Positions 8,025 to 16,581 of a DNA stretch of 64,000 nucleotides are shown here, in pieces; the first letter of the stretch is position 1, and each line of letters begins with the position of its first letter. Origin of the DNA: Lutimaribacter salitolerans (GTDB lineage Bacteria > Pseudomonadota > Alphaproteobacteria > Rhodobacterales > Rhodobacteraceae); the NCBI RefSeq assembly GCF_042677865.1, contig NZ_JBHUDD010000027.1, positions 124,001-188,000 on the forward strand, read 5' to 3'. The notes under the pieces were generated by a model. The model ran no database searches. It worked only from the letters and a program-made list of their open reading frames with translations, and was not told the origin of the DNA. Position numbers and translations under genes: made by a program.

Positions 8025-9557
8025 TTACAGCGGGATGTTGTCGTGCTTCTTCCAGGGCATGTCCTGCTTTTTGTTGCGCAGCATGGCAAAGGCCCGCGCC
8101 ACCCGCTTGCGGGTGCTGCGCGGCTGGATCACCTCGTCGATGAAACCGCGCTCGGCCGCCACGAAGGGGTTGGCAAAGGCATCCTCGTACTCCTTGGTGC
8201 GCTGCGCGATCTTGTCGGTATCACCCAATTCGCTGCGATACAGGATCTCGGTCGCGCCCTTGGCGCCCATCACCGCAATCTCCGAGGTCGGCCAGGCATA
8301 GTTCACATCGGCGCGCAGATGCTTGGACGCCATCACCACATAGGCCCCGCCATAGGCCTTGCGCGTGATCACCGTCACCTTGGGCACCGTCGCCTCGCCA
8401 TAGGCGAACAGCAGCTTGGCCCCATGCTTGATCACGCCATCGTATTCCTGCTTGGTCCCGGGCAGGAACCCCGGCACATCCACCAGCGTCAGGATCGGAA
8501 TCTCGAACGCGTCGCAGAACCGCACGAACCGGGCCGCCTTGCGCGCGCTGTCGATGTCCAGCACCCCGGCCAGCACCATCGGCTGGTTGGCCACGACGCC
8601 TACGGTCTGCCCCTCCATCCGGATGAAGCCGGTGATGATGTTCTTGGCGAACTCTTCCTGGATCTCGTAGAAATCGCCCTCGTCACCGATCTTCAGGATC
8701 AGCTCCTTCATGTCATAAGGCGAGTTGGGGTTTTCCGGCACCAGCGTATCAAGGCTTGTCTCGACCCGGTCGACATCGTCGAAGAACGGACGCACGGGCG
8801 GTTTTTCGCGGTTGTTGGCGGGCAGGAAATCGATCAGGCGGCGGACCTCGGCCAGGGCCTCGACATCGTTCTCGAACGCGCCGTCGGCCACGCTGCTTTT
8901 CCTGGTGTGGGTGCTGGCCCCGCCCAGCTCCTCGGCGGTTACGTGCTCGTTGGTCACGGTCTTGACCACGTCAGGCCCGGTCACGAACATATAGCTGCTG
9001 TCCTTGACCATGAAGATGAAGTCGGTCATCGCCGGAGAGTAGACCGCGCCACCCGCACAGGGCCCCATGATCAGGCTGATCTGCGGGACCACGCCGCTGG
9101 CCATGATGTTGCGCTGGAACACGTCGCCATAGCCTGCAAGGCTGTCCACGCCTTCCTGGATACGCGCGCCGCCGCTGTCATTGATCCCGATCACCGGCGC
9201 GCCGTTCTGCATCGCCATGTCCATGATCTTGCAGATCTTCTTGGCATGGGTGGCCGACACCGAGCCGCCCAGAACGGTAAAGTCCTGGCTGAACACATAG
9301 ACCAGCCGCCCGTTGATCGTGCCCCAGCCGGTCACCACCCCGTCGCCATAGGGCCGGTTTTCCTCCATCCCGAAATCGATGCAGCGATGCGCGACAAACA
9401 TGTCGTATTCTTCAAAGCTGCCCTCATCGACCAGCAGATCGATCCGTTCGCGCGCGGTCAGCTTGCCCTTGTCGTGCTGCGAGGCGATGCGGCTCTCGCC
9501 GCCCCCCAGACGCGCGGCATTGCGACGGTTTTCCAGTTCCAGCAGGATGTCTTTCAT
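8025..9557 (-). CDS. pccB: Propionyl-CoA carboxylase beta subunit (carboxyltransferase)
   Basis: Transfers the carboxyl group from biotin on PccA to propionyl-CoA, giving methylmalonyl-CoA; works in the PccA/PccB dodecamer. The protein has 510 residues, the normal size, with the crotonase-like N domain (QDFTVLGGSVSATHAKK and GGARIQEGVDSLAGYG) and C domain (LVDVPGFLPGTKQE, GAYVVMASKHL). The ATG at 9557 begins MKDILLELENRR and has AAGGGG six bases upstream; in-frame codons further up are not coding. The upstream region to the divergent transporter gene holds a cluster of TTTGC repeats that likely bind a short-chain acyl-CoA regulator. Confidence 0.96.
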   Translation of the reverse strand: MKDILLELENRRNAARLGGGESRIASQHDKGKLTARERIDLLVDEGSFEEYDMFVAHRCIDFGMEENRPYGDGVVTGWGTINGRLVYVFSQDFTVLGGSVSATHAKKICKIMDMAMQNGAPVIGINDSGGARIQEGVDSLAGYGDVFQRNIMASGVVPQISLIMGPCAGGAVYSPAMTDFIFMVKDSSYMFVTGPDVVKTVTNEHVTAEELGGASTHTRKSSVADGAFENDVEALAEVRRLIDFLPANNREKPPVRPFFDDVDRVETSLDTLVPENPNSPYDMKELILKIGDEGDFYEIQEEFAKNIITGFIRMEGQTVGVVANQPMVLAGVLDIDSARKAARFVRFCDAFEIPILTLVDVPGFLPGTKQEYDGVIKHGAKLLFAYGEATVPKVTVITRKAYGGAYVVMASKHLRADVNYAWPTSEIAVMGAKGATEILYRSELGDTDKIAQRTKEYEDAFANPFVAAERGFIDEVIQPRSTRKRVARAFAMLRNKKQDMPWKKHDNIPL

Positions 9558-9620
9558 GGCGGTCCCCTTCCGTTTGAGCGGGTTATAATGTTGCGCGGGC
9601 ATGGCGCAAAGGAAAATCGG

Positions 9621-9689
9621 GCAAATTTGCAAACCGTGTGAAACAAATTCATCGCAAAGTGCAAACCTGCAAATAACCCAGCGGCAAAT
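9621..9689. promoter_or_regulatory. TTTGC-repeat operator cluster between pccB and transporter gene
   Basis: Five or six copies of TTTGC(A) or its complement lie in 69 bases. On the minus strand they include TTTGCAAATTTGC (9621-9633), three copies at 9655-9673 (TTTGCAGG, TTTGCAC, TTTGCG) and ATTTGC at 9684-9689. The known ScfR-family regulator PccR of Rhodobacter sphaeroides acts before pccB at a TTTGCAAA-type direct repeat, and RamB-like relatives use similar sites. The same elements precede prpE in this window. Binding here is an inference from the motif. Confidence 0.7.
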
Positions 9690-9726
9690 ATGGACACCCC
9701 GACGCCCCGGGCATACCCATACCTGC

Positions 9727-10941
9727 ATGAGTGACGTTCAACCGGTGCGCTATCTCGACCGCAGCACGCCCCCGCATATCTCGACCCTGATCCTGCTGGC
9801 CGGTATTTCCGCGCTCAGCATGAACATATTCCTGCCCTCTCTACCCGGAATGACGGCCTATTTCGACACCGAATACCGGCTGATGCAGTTGTCGGTGGCG
9901 ATTTACCTGGCGATGAACGCGCTGCTGCAGGTGGTGGTCGGCCCGATTTCCGACCGATTTGGCCGTCGCCCGATCATTCTGTGGGGCCTTGGCCTGTATC
10001 TGGTGGCGACGCTGGGCTGCATCCTTGCCCCCAATGTCACGGTTTTCCTGATATTCCGGATGGTGCAGGCGGTCGTGGCCGTGGCGATGGTGCTGTCGCG
10101 CGCCGTGGTGCGCGACATGTTCACCCAGGATCGCGCGGCCTCGATGATCGGCTACGTCACGATGGGCATGGCCGTGGTGCCGATGATCGGCCCAGCTCTC
10201 GGTGGCGTTCTGGAAGAGCTGTTCGACTGGCATGCGAATTTCTGGATGCTGTTCTTTGCCGGGCTTTTGGTGTTCTGGATCACCTGGCGCGATCTGGGCG
10301 AGACGGCAATCCCCTCGGGCAACACGCTGGGCCAGCAGTTCCGCGAATACCCCGAGTTGCTGACCAGCCCGCGCTTCTGGGGCTACTGCCTTGCGGCAGC
10401 CTTTGGATCGGGGGCGTTCTTTGCCTATCTGGGCGGCGCGCCTTTCGTGGCCTCGAACGTGTTCAACCTTGGGCCCGCGCAGATGGGCCTCTACTTCGCG
10501 GCCCCGTCCATCGGGTATTTCCTGGGCAACTGGTTCACCGGGGCCTATGCGGCGCGTGTTGGCGTCAACAACATGGTGCTCTGGGGCACGCTGATCGCGT
10601 CGGCGGGCATGGCGCTGTCGCTGGTGTCGTCCTATTCCGGGTTCTCCAGCCCGCTCAGCTTTTTCGGGTTCATGTCGGTGGTGGGCGTGGGCAATGGCAT
10701 GGTGATTTCCAACGCCACCGCGGGCATGCTGTCGGTGCGCCCGCATCTGGCGGGCACGGCATCCGGCCTTGGTGGCGCGATCATGATCGGCGGTGGCGCG
10801 GGCCTGTCGGCCCTTGCCGGGGCGCTGCTCGTGCCCGGCGCCGGAGAGTTTCCGCTGATCTGGATCATGTTCATCACATCCGTTCTGGCCGTGGCCTCGA
10901 TCATCGCGGTGATCCGGCGCGAGCGTCGGCTGGGCCTTTAG
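9727..10941 (+). CDS. Bcr/CflA-type MFS transporter
   Basis: A 404-residue inner-membrane protein with about 12 hydrophobic segments. Motif A of the major facilitator family (GPISDRFGRRPI, residues 72-83) lies between TM2 and TM3; the overall layout and length fit the Bcr/CflA group of drug or metabolite exporters. The start MSDVQPVRYLDRSTPP is supported by the first membrane helix soon after; I see no good Shine-Dalgarno sequence, so the message may be leaderless. It is divergent from pccB and shares the TTTGC-rich region, which makes coregulation with propionate genes possible. The 3' end overlaps the convergent YcjF-like gene by 4 nt. Substrate unknown. Confidence 0.85.
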   Translation: MSDVQPVRYLDRSTPPHISTLILLAGISALSMNIFLPSLPGMTAYFDTEYRLMQLSVAIYLAMNALLQVVVGPISDRFGRRPIILWGLGLYLVATLGCILAPNVTVFLIFRMVQAVVAVAMVLSRAVVRDMFTQDRAASMIGYVTMGMAVVPMIGPALGGVLEELFDWHANFWMLFFAGLLVFWITWRDLGETAIPSGNTLGQQFREYPELLTSPRFWGYCLAAAFGSGAFFAYLGGAPFVASNVFNLGPAQMGLYFAAPSIGYFLGNWFTGAYAARVGVNNMVLWGTLIASAGMALSLVSSYSGFSSPLSFFGFMSVVGVGNGMVISNATAGMLSVRPHLAGTASGLGGAIMIGGGAGLSALAGALLVPGAGEFPLIWIMFITSVLAVASIIAVIRRERRLGL

Positions 10942-11933
10942 GACGTTCCGAACAGCCCCGTCAGCGCACGCTTGACCGTGCCCGAGACCGAGGGCCGCGA
11001 TCCGCGTGAGAACGGCAGCGGGCGGCAGACCTCCATCGCGGCGATGCCCACCCGCGCGGTCAGCGCGCCGTTCACGATCCCCTCGCCGAACCGGCGCGAC
11101 AGCTTGGCCAGCACGTTGCCCCCCGCGATCGAGCCGATCATGTCATCGCCCACCGCAACGGCCCCCGTGGCCACCAGATGCGTCATCACCGCCCGCGTCA
11201 GCCGCCAACTGCCCAGCACACCCGACCGACCACCATATATTTCGGCAATCCGACGGATCATCCGCAAATTCGATGTCAGCGCCGCCACCACATCCGCCAG
11301 CGCCAGCGGCACCAGCGCCGTGACCATCGCCACCTGCCGGGCTGCGGCCTCGACCTCGGCGCGCGCCAGCGCGTCCAGCGGGGCCAGCATCTCGGACTCG
11401 GTCAGAGAAAACAGCGCCACGACATCAAACTGCTCGTCCCGCCGGCCGGAAAACCGCGTGCGGTTCCAATCCAGTTCCGACCTGTTGGCATAGAGGGTTT
11501 CCAGCTCGGCCACCACAGCACGCGCCTTGGGCAGCGCCTCTTCGGCCAATGCCGCCTCGGCCCGGCCCTGCAGCTTGTCCATCCGCGACAGGCGCGAAAA
11601 CGCCGCCAGTTCGCGCACAATCGCCACCAGCGAGACCAGCACCAGCGCGCCGATCAAGGCCGTCACCGCATACCCCAGAACAGGAATACGCGCGATCAGC
11701 CCGGTGGCGAAATCCCACGCCGCGACGGATACGACCGCCCCCAGCACCGCCAGCGCCAGCCCCCAGAACCAGCGCGCCAGCCGCGAGGGACGGCGCGCGC
11801 CAAGGGTCGCCACGGTCTGCATCGCGCGGCCCTGCGGCGCGGGCATGCCCGGATCGGGCACCGGGGGGGCGGCATCGGGGCCGGGGGCGGTATCGTCGCC
11901 GTCCAGATCGATCAGAACAGGACCGTTGGTCAT
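10938..11933 (-). CDS. YcjF-like (TIGR01620/UPF0283) membrane protein
   Basis: A 331-residue inner-membrane protein. A Pro/Asp-rich N-terminus (1-50) is followed by two membrane helices (about 54-74 and 84-107), a long charged helical region with ETLYANRSELDWNRTRF, and a C-terminal domain with repeated small-residue helices. This matches the YcjF family, usually encoded beside YcjX. GAGGAGG lies 5 nt before the ATG. It is the third gene of a YcjX / acetyltransferase / YcjF operon, with an ATGA overlap to the acetyltransferase. The pair is linked to envelope stress in enterobacteria; the role here is unknown. Confidence 0.8.
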   Translation of the reverse strand: MTNGPVLIDLDGDDTAPGPDAAPPVPDPGMPAPQGRAMQTVATLGARRPSRLARWFWGLALAVLGAVVSVAAWDFATGLIARIPVLGYAVTALIGALVLVSLVAIVRELAAFSRLSRMDKLQGRAEAALAEEALPKARAVVAELETLYANRSELDWNRTRFSGRRDEQFDVVALFSLTESEMLAPLDALARAEVEAAARQVAMVTALVPLALADVVAALTSNLRMIRRIAEIYGGRSGVLGSWRLTRAVMTHLVATGAVAVGDDMIGSIAGGNVLAKLSRRFGEGIVNGALTARVGIAAMEVCRPLPFSRGSRPSVSGTVKRALTGLFGTS

Positions 11934-12364
11934 GCAACCTCCTCTTTTTGCCAGGCCAGATGGATGTCGGGCAGACCCTTGTCATTGCCCAGCCCCGCTC
12001 CGCGCGCCACCTCGACGAAGCCATGGGTGGCATAGAACCGCCGCGCGGCAGTGTTGTCCTGAAGCGTCCACAGTTCAAGCTGTGGCTGATGAGCCTTGGC
12101 ATCGGTCAGCAACGCGCTGCCATTCCCCTGCCCTTGCACACGCGGATGCACATAAAGCGCCAGCACCACAGACCCCTGCCGCGCCATGAAACCGACCGGG
12201 CCGCGCGCGTCCGCAATCACCCGCACGGCCCCCTGACGGATCAGCCGCACCATCAGCGCGGCATCGCTGTGGCGGGGGCGGTCGGTGCTGCCCTCATGCG
12301 CCCAAAGGATGCGCAACAGCCATGGCACATGCCACAGCCGGGCGGGGCGCGCGCCTCTGGTCAC
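11930..12364 (-). CDS. GNAT-family N-acetyltransferase
   Basis: A 144-residue cytosolic acetyltransferase. The acetyl-CoA-binding core is seen as VVLALYVHPRVQGQGNGSALL, matching the R/Q-x-x-G-x-G/A loop, followed by the C-terminal LWTLQDNTAARRFYATHGF motif of the fold. The start is GTG at 12364, which overlaps the YcjX stop as GTGA. It sits between ycjX-like and ycjF-like genes, with 4-bp overlaps on both sides, so all three must be translated from one message. The substrate is unknown; its placement suggests a link to the YcjX/YcjF function. Confidence 0.85.
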   Translation of the reverse strand: MTRGARPARLWHVPWLLRILWAHEGSTDRPRHSDAALMVRLIRQGAVRVIADARGPVGFMARQGSVVLALYVHPRVQGQGNGSALLTDAKAHQPQLELWTLQDNTAARRFYATHGFVEVARGAGLGNDKGLPDIHLAWQKEEVA

Positions 12365-13773
12365 AGACGATCCCCGAACAGGAACTGCGCCGCCCGGTCC
12401 AGCCGGATATGCGGCGGCCCCTCGCCCGGCTTCAGGGTCAGCCGCGCAGGCGCAAAGCGCATGATCTGGTAATCCGCCTCAAGCCACCTGTCAGCCCCGT
12501 CGCGAGCGGGTGACAACAGGCGGTTGGGGTCTTCGGGCAGCGCACCGGGATAGAACGCCGCGCGCTTGCCTGTGTCCAGCAGCGTGCCGCGCACGCAATC
12601 CAGGTCGCGCCCCTCGTGGGTAATGGTATCCTCGGTCGTGGCGCGCAGGGCGGCGATGGACATGGCCTGCGTCTTGGCCCCGGCAAAGTCCGCACGCGAT
12701 CGGGCGTCGCGGGTCAGCGCCTCCATGATCGCGGTCAGGCGGGCGTGCTGGGTGTGATGCAGATGGTCCGCCTTGGTCGCGGCAAACAGGATCTTTTCCA
12801 CCCGCTTGCCCAGCAAGAGCTGGCTGAGGAACGCGTTTCGGCCGGGGCGGAACGCAGACAGGATGTCAGCCATGGCAAGGCGCATGTCCTCGACCGCCCT
12901 GGGGCCGGCGTTGATCGCCCCCAGCGCATCCACCAGCACCACCTGCCGGTCGATCTTGGCGAAATGCTCGCGGAAGAAGGGTTTGACCACCTGTGCCTTG
13001 TATGCCTCGAACCGACGCGCCATCTCGCGCGTCAGCGACTTGCGCGGGGCGTCGCCGGCCTGCGGCAGCGGCGCAAATGTGATCGCCGGGCTGCCCGCCA
13101 GATCGCCGGGCAGCAGGAACCGCCCCGGCGTGCAGTCATAGAACCCCGCCGCGCGCGCTGCATGCAGGTAGGCGGTGAAACTGTCGGCCAGGCCGCGCGC
13201 GGTGGGTTCGTCATGCGCCGCCGTGCCATCGGTGGCCTGCGCGCGCGCCATGAACTCGGCGGCCTGCGGGCGCGATGCGATGCGGGTCAGAACCTCGTCC
13301 GACCACTGGGCATAGGTCTTGTCCAGCAGCGCCAGATCCAGCAGCCATTCGCCGGGGTAATCCACGATATCCAGATGCACGGTGCGCGGCCCCTGCAAGC
13401 CGCCCAGCAGCCCGGTGGGACGCACCCGCAGCGACAGGCGCAGTTCGGACACCGCGCGCGTGCTGTCAGGCCAGCGGGGGGCGTCGGCGGTCAGCGCGGC
13501 GTAATGCGTCTCGTAATCGAACCTTGGCACGGTATCATCGGGCTGCGGTTGCAGGAACGCCGCAGCGATCCGCCCATCGGCGGCGGCCACCAGTTGCGGC
13601 ATGCGCCCGCGGTCCAGCATATTGGCCACCAGCGAAGTGATGAACACCGTCTTGCCCGACCGCGCCAGCCCGGTCACACCCAGCCGGATCACCGGTTCAA
13701 AAAACGCGCCCGACACGCTGTCGCCGATGCCTTCGACCGTGCGCGCAATGCCGTCGGCTATGCTGGAAATCAC
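12361..13773 (-). CDS. YcjX-like P-loop NTPase (DUF463)
   Basis: A 470-residue putative GTPase of the YcjX family (the E. coli protein has a similar length). The Walker A loop GLARSGKT lies at residues 35-42; a DxxG-like element appears in HLDIVDYPGEWLLDLALL and a later VLVDALGAINAGP segment is typical of the family. The start is taken as GTG at 13773, with AGGG four bases upstream; the frame stays open to an ATG at 13890 but those residues look non-coding. It is first in an operon with an acetyltransferase and YcjF. The M48-like gene diverges from it. Confidence 0.8.
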   Translation of the reverse strand: MISSIADGIARTVEGIGDSVSGAFFEPVIRLGVTGLARSGKTVFITSLVANMLDRGRMPQLVAAADGRIAAAFLQPQPDDTVPRFDYETHYAALTADAPRWPDSTRAVSELRLSLRVRPTGLLGGLQGPRTVHLDIVDYPGEWLLDLALLDKTYAQWSDEVLTRIASRPQAAEFMARAQATDGTAAHDEPTARGLADSFTAYLHAARAAGFYDCTPGRFLLPGDLAGSPAITFAPLPQAGDAPRKSLTREMARRFEAYKAQVVKPFFREHFAKIDRQVVLVDALGAINAGPRAVEDMRLAMADILSAFRPGRNAFLSQLLLGKRVEKILFAATKADHLHHTQHARLTAIMEALTRDARSRADFAGAKTQAMSIAALRATTEDTITHEGRDLDCVRGTLLDTGKRAAFYPGALPEDPNRLLSPARDGADRWLEADYQIMRFAPARLTLKPGEGPPHIRLDRAAQFLFGDRL

Positions 13774-13929
13774 CAAACCCTGCCCCTTTGCCCTTTGTCG
13801 CCAAGATAGTCGCCAAAGCACGGCATTGCCAGTGGGGGCAAACCTGCCATACGCCCCATCGCCACGGGCGTTGCCCCTGCTTTGCCGCACGTGCTATCGT
13901 GTATCCAGAGGCAGAGCAGGCCCGCGCAC

Positions 13930-14961
13930 ATGACAGCACTGAAGCAATACCAGCGGATCGAGGCGACCGGGCTGTGGCGCGCCACCGCCCAGGCCCAGCG
14001 GCGTGAGGTCGTGGTATCCATCGGCGATGCCACGCTGGTGATTTCCGACATGCAGGACAGGCCACTGGCGCACTGGTCGCTGGCGGCGGTCGAACGTGCC
14101 AACCCCGGCGAGCTGCCGGCGCTGTTCAACCCCGACGGCGATCCGGACGAGACGCTTGAACTGGGCGCGGACGCTCCCGAGATGATCGCGGCCATAGAAA
14201 AGCTGCGCGACGCGATCGAGCGCGGCCGCCCGCATCCCGGCCGCCTGCGGCTGGTGATGCTGGCCCTGTCGGCGGCAGCGGTGGCGGCTGTTGCGGTCTT
14301 CTGGCTGCCCGAGGCGCTGCGCGAACACGCCGTCAAGGTCGTGCCCGACAGCAAGCGCGCCGATATCGGTGCCGCGCTGGCCGGTCAGATGCAGCGCGTC
14401 ACCGGCCCGGTCTGCGCCGATCCGCAGGGCATGGCGGCGCTGCGGCGGCTGGCCGCGCGGCTGCCCGGGCCGGATGGCAGGGTGCCCGACCTTCAGGTCG
14501 TGCGCGACGGGGTGCGCGATGCGTTGGCCCTGCCCGGCGGGCGCATCCTGCTGCGCGCCCGCCTGATCGAGGATCACGACAGCGCCGATGTGCTGGCGGG
14601 CCATATCATCGCCGCACAAGAGCGCGCGGCGCTGTCCGATCCGCTGGACCGCCTGTTGCGCGCGGGGGGAACGCGCACCTCGTTCCGCCTGCTGACGACG
14701 GGCATGGTGTCCGACGACAGCCTGCAACACCATGCCGAGACCCTGCCCGCATCGCCGCCCGTGGTGGTGCCCGATGACCAGTTGCTGGCGGCGTTCGAGC
14801 GGGCGGGCGTGCGTGCCAGCCCCTATGCCTATGCCGTGGATGCAACCGGCGAAACCACCCTGCCGTTGATCGAGGCGGACCCCTTTGCCATGGCCCCCGA
14901 CACGCGCGTGCTGCTGGATGACAACGACTGGCTGCGCCTGCAATCGATCTGCGGGAGCTGA
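13930..14961 (+). CDS. Membrane protein resembling an inactive M48 peptidase
   Basis: A 343-residue protein with a cytosolic N-terminal region (1-105), one membrane helix (about 107-126) and a C-terminal domain. That domain aligns by eye with M48 metalloproteases: RDALALPGGRILLRARLIE (197-215) corresponds to their N-A-F-A-L-P-G-G...G-L-L element, and the next helix DSADVLAGHIIAAQERA lies where HExxH should be. Only H225 remains; the catalytic Glu and second His are replaced, so zinc proteolysis is unlikely. The ATG at 13930 precedes MTALKQYQRIEATGLWR; upstream residues look non-coding. Diverges from ycjX. The M48 relation is my inference. Confidence 0.65.
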   Translation: MTALKQYQRIEATGLWRATAQAQRREVVVSIGDATLVISDMQDRPLAHWSLAAVERANPGELPALFNPDGDPDETLELGADAPEMIAAIEKLRDAIERGRPHPGRLRLVMLALSAAAVAAVAVFWLPEALREHAVKVVPDSKRADIGAALAGQMQRVTGPVCADPQGMAALRRLAARLPGPDGRVPDLQVVRDGVRDALALPGGRILLRARLIEDHDSADVLAGHIIAAQERAALSDPLDRLLRAGGTRTSFRLLTTGMVSDDSLQHHAETLPASPPVVVPDDQLLAAFERAGVRASPYAYAVDATGETTLPLIEADPFAMAPDTRVLLDDNDWLRLQSICGS

Positions 14962-15021
14962 CGACGGGTGCCAGTTGGCAGGCCTGTCGGGCCGTTTGCC
15001 GCAAATCACGCACGCGCAACG

Positions 15022-15050
15022 AAAAAGACCCGCACATCTCTGCGCGGGTC
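15022..15050 (-). terminator. Terminator of the SPOR-domain gene
   Basis: On the minus strand, a 7-bp stem GACCCGC/GCGGGTC is followed by TTTTT. It stands 24 nt after the stop of the SPOR-domain gene and between two convergent genes. Confidence 0.75.
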
Positions 15051-15073
15051 CGATCATGCGGTTGTCTTTGAAC

Positions 15074-16501
15074 CTATCGCCGGGTGAACGCGCTTCCAAA
15101 GCCGGCGCGCCGCGCCGCGTGCAGCGCATTGCCCAGATCCTGCGGCGTGCTGTAGGGGCCGGCCAGCAGAACCCGCGCCGTGCCGCCGTTGCTGTGCAGC
15201 GTGCCCATGCGCACCACCAGCCCGGCACGGCCTAGCCGGGCGGCGTCGCGACGCGCCTCGGCATCCGACCCGTAGCGGCCGACCTGAACATACCGATGGC
15301 TGACCGCCACGCGCACGGCCTCGCTGGTGGCAGACTGAGCTGCACGCGGGGCCGAGCGAGTTGAGACAGTGGGCTGTGGCGCGACTGCGCGGCCTTGGGT
15401 CGACAGGTACCCGCGCGGCTGAACCGCCGATGCCTGCTGCTGCTGTTCCATTGACGTGTAGGGATAGACCAGGTCGGGGTTGAATGCGGTCACATCCAGG
15501 CCCGTCGAAATATCGATCAGGCGACGCGGAGACTCGCGGGTCCAGCGCAGGTCCATCTGGCGCTTGCCCGCCAGTGTCTGGTGCGCGCGATAGGGGTTCA
15601 GGCGGTCATCCTCCCACACAAGGCGATAGCCGGGGGGAACACGCCCCACATCGGCGGCCTGCGCCTGCATCTTGGCCACATGCAAGGGCGCGACGCGGGT
15701 GGTGGACGTGATCCGCACCATTTGCGGGGCCCTGCGGGTATCGCTGCTGGCACGATCCGCTGCTGGCACGCCGGCCATCAAGCGGGCGGTGCCCGGCACG
15801 GGGCTGGCCGACTGCGGGCCGCAGCGCACGCCTTCGCCCCGCATGTACTGCGCGCTGACGGACGAGGCCCAGCGGCAACCGCCCGATCCGGCCGCGACGC
15901 GGTTCACGGCAGGGGCGCGGGTTTGGGCGGATTTCCGTGCGGGCACGGCAATCTGCCGGGCTTGTGGTGCCGCGGGGCGCATCACGCGCGGAGCCGGGGC
16001 GCTGGCCACCGCCACGCGACGGGGCTGCGGGGTGGCGGATTGCACCGGTTGCGCCGCAGGGGCCGCGACACGCCGCGGGGTTGGGGCCGGGGACGGAGCG
16101 GGGGCCGCCTCGCGCGGCGCTGCCGGGCGGCTTGTGCTGGGTTCCGGTGTCGGGGCGGGGTCAGAGGCCGCACTGCGCGGCATGTCAGACGGTGGTGGCA
16201 GCACCACCGGGTCCGGGGACGACGCGGCCTGCCTGCTCTGGTCGGGCGCGCTGGCCACGTTGGTCGGCTGCGCGTTGCAGATATGCTCCCGACCGCTGTT
16301 CATGCGCGGCACCCAGGACACCGCACCGTCGATCCCGGCCCGGATGTATACGCAGCCCCGGCTGTCGACATATTGACTGCCGGTATAGGACGACGGCGGA
16401 AACTCGGCCGGGGTCGCAGTCCTGATCGACTGCGCATGCGCGGCGCCCAGCCCGATGTGACCCATTAGAATGGCAGCAGAAAGAACCCTTAACCTGATCA
16501 T
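15074..16501 (-). CDS. Exported SPOR-domain protein with Pro/Ala-rich linker
   Basis: A 475-residue protein with a signal peptide (about 1-23, ending AAHAQ). The mature part begins with a small cysteine-containing domain (SRGCVYIRAGIDGAVSWVP...REHICNAQ), followed by a long Pro/Ala/Arg-rich low-complexity linker (about 85-195), a middle region with another cysteine pair, and a C-terminal SPOR domain (about 395-475: HRYVQVGRYGSDAEARRDA ... RVLLAGPYST). SPOR domains bind denuded glycan strands at the division septum, so septal peptidoglycan binding is likely. The ATG at 16501 starts the signal; a terminator follows the gene. Repeats in the linker make exact domain ends uncertain. Confidence 0.8.
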   Translation of the reverse strand: MIRLRVLSAAILMGHIGLGAAHAQSIRTATPAEFPPSSYTGSQYVDSRGCVYIRAGIDGAVSWVPRMNSGREHICNAQPTNVASAPDQSRQAASSPDPVVLPPPSDMPRSAASDPAPTPEPSTSRPAAPREAAPAPSPAPTPRRVAAPAAQPVQSATPQPRRVAVASAPAPRVMRPAAPQARQIAVPARKSAQTRAPAVNRVAAGSGGCRWASSVSAQYMRGEGVRCGPQSASPVPGTARLMAGVPAADRASSDTRRAPQMVRITSTTRVAPLHVAKMQAQAADVGRVPPGYRLVWEDDRLNPYRAHQTLAGKRQMDLRWTRESPRRLIDISTGLDVTAFNPDLVYPYTSMEQQQQASAVQPRGYLSTQGRAVAPQPTVSTRSAPRAAQSATSEAVRVAVSHRYVQVGRYGSDAEARRDAARLGRAGLVVRMGTLHSNGGTARVLLAGPYSTPQDLGNALHAARRAGFGSAFTRR

Positions 16502-16581
16502 ATGCGCCCCCACGCGGTTGTTAGGCATCAGATTGCATGGTTTGCGCCTCTGAGTAAAGACCGGCGACGATGCAACCCCCT

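Noticed and set aside
9558..9726. A regulator gene beside pccB
   Set aside because: The divergent gene is an MFS transporter; no HTH protein of the ScfR/RamB type is present in the window.
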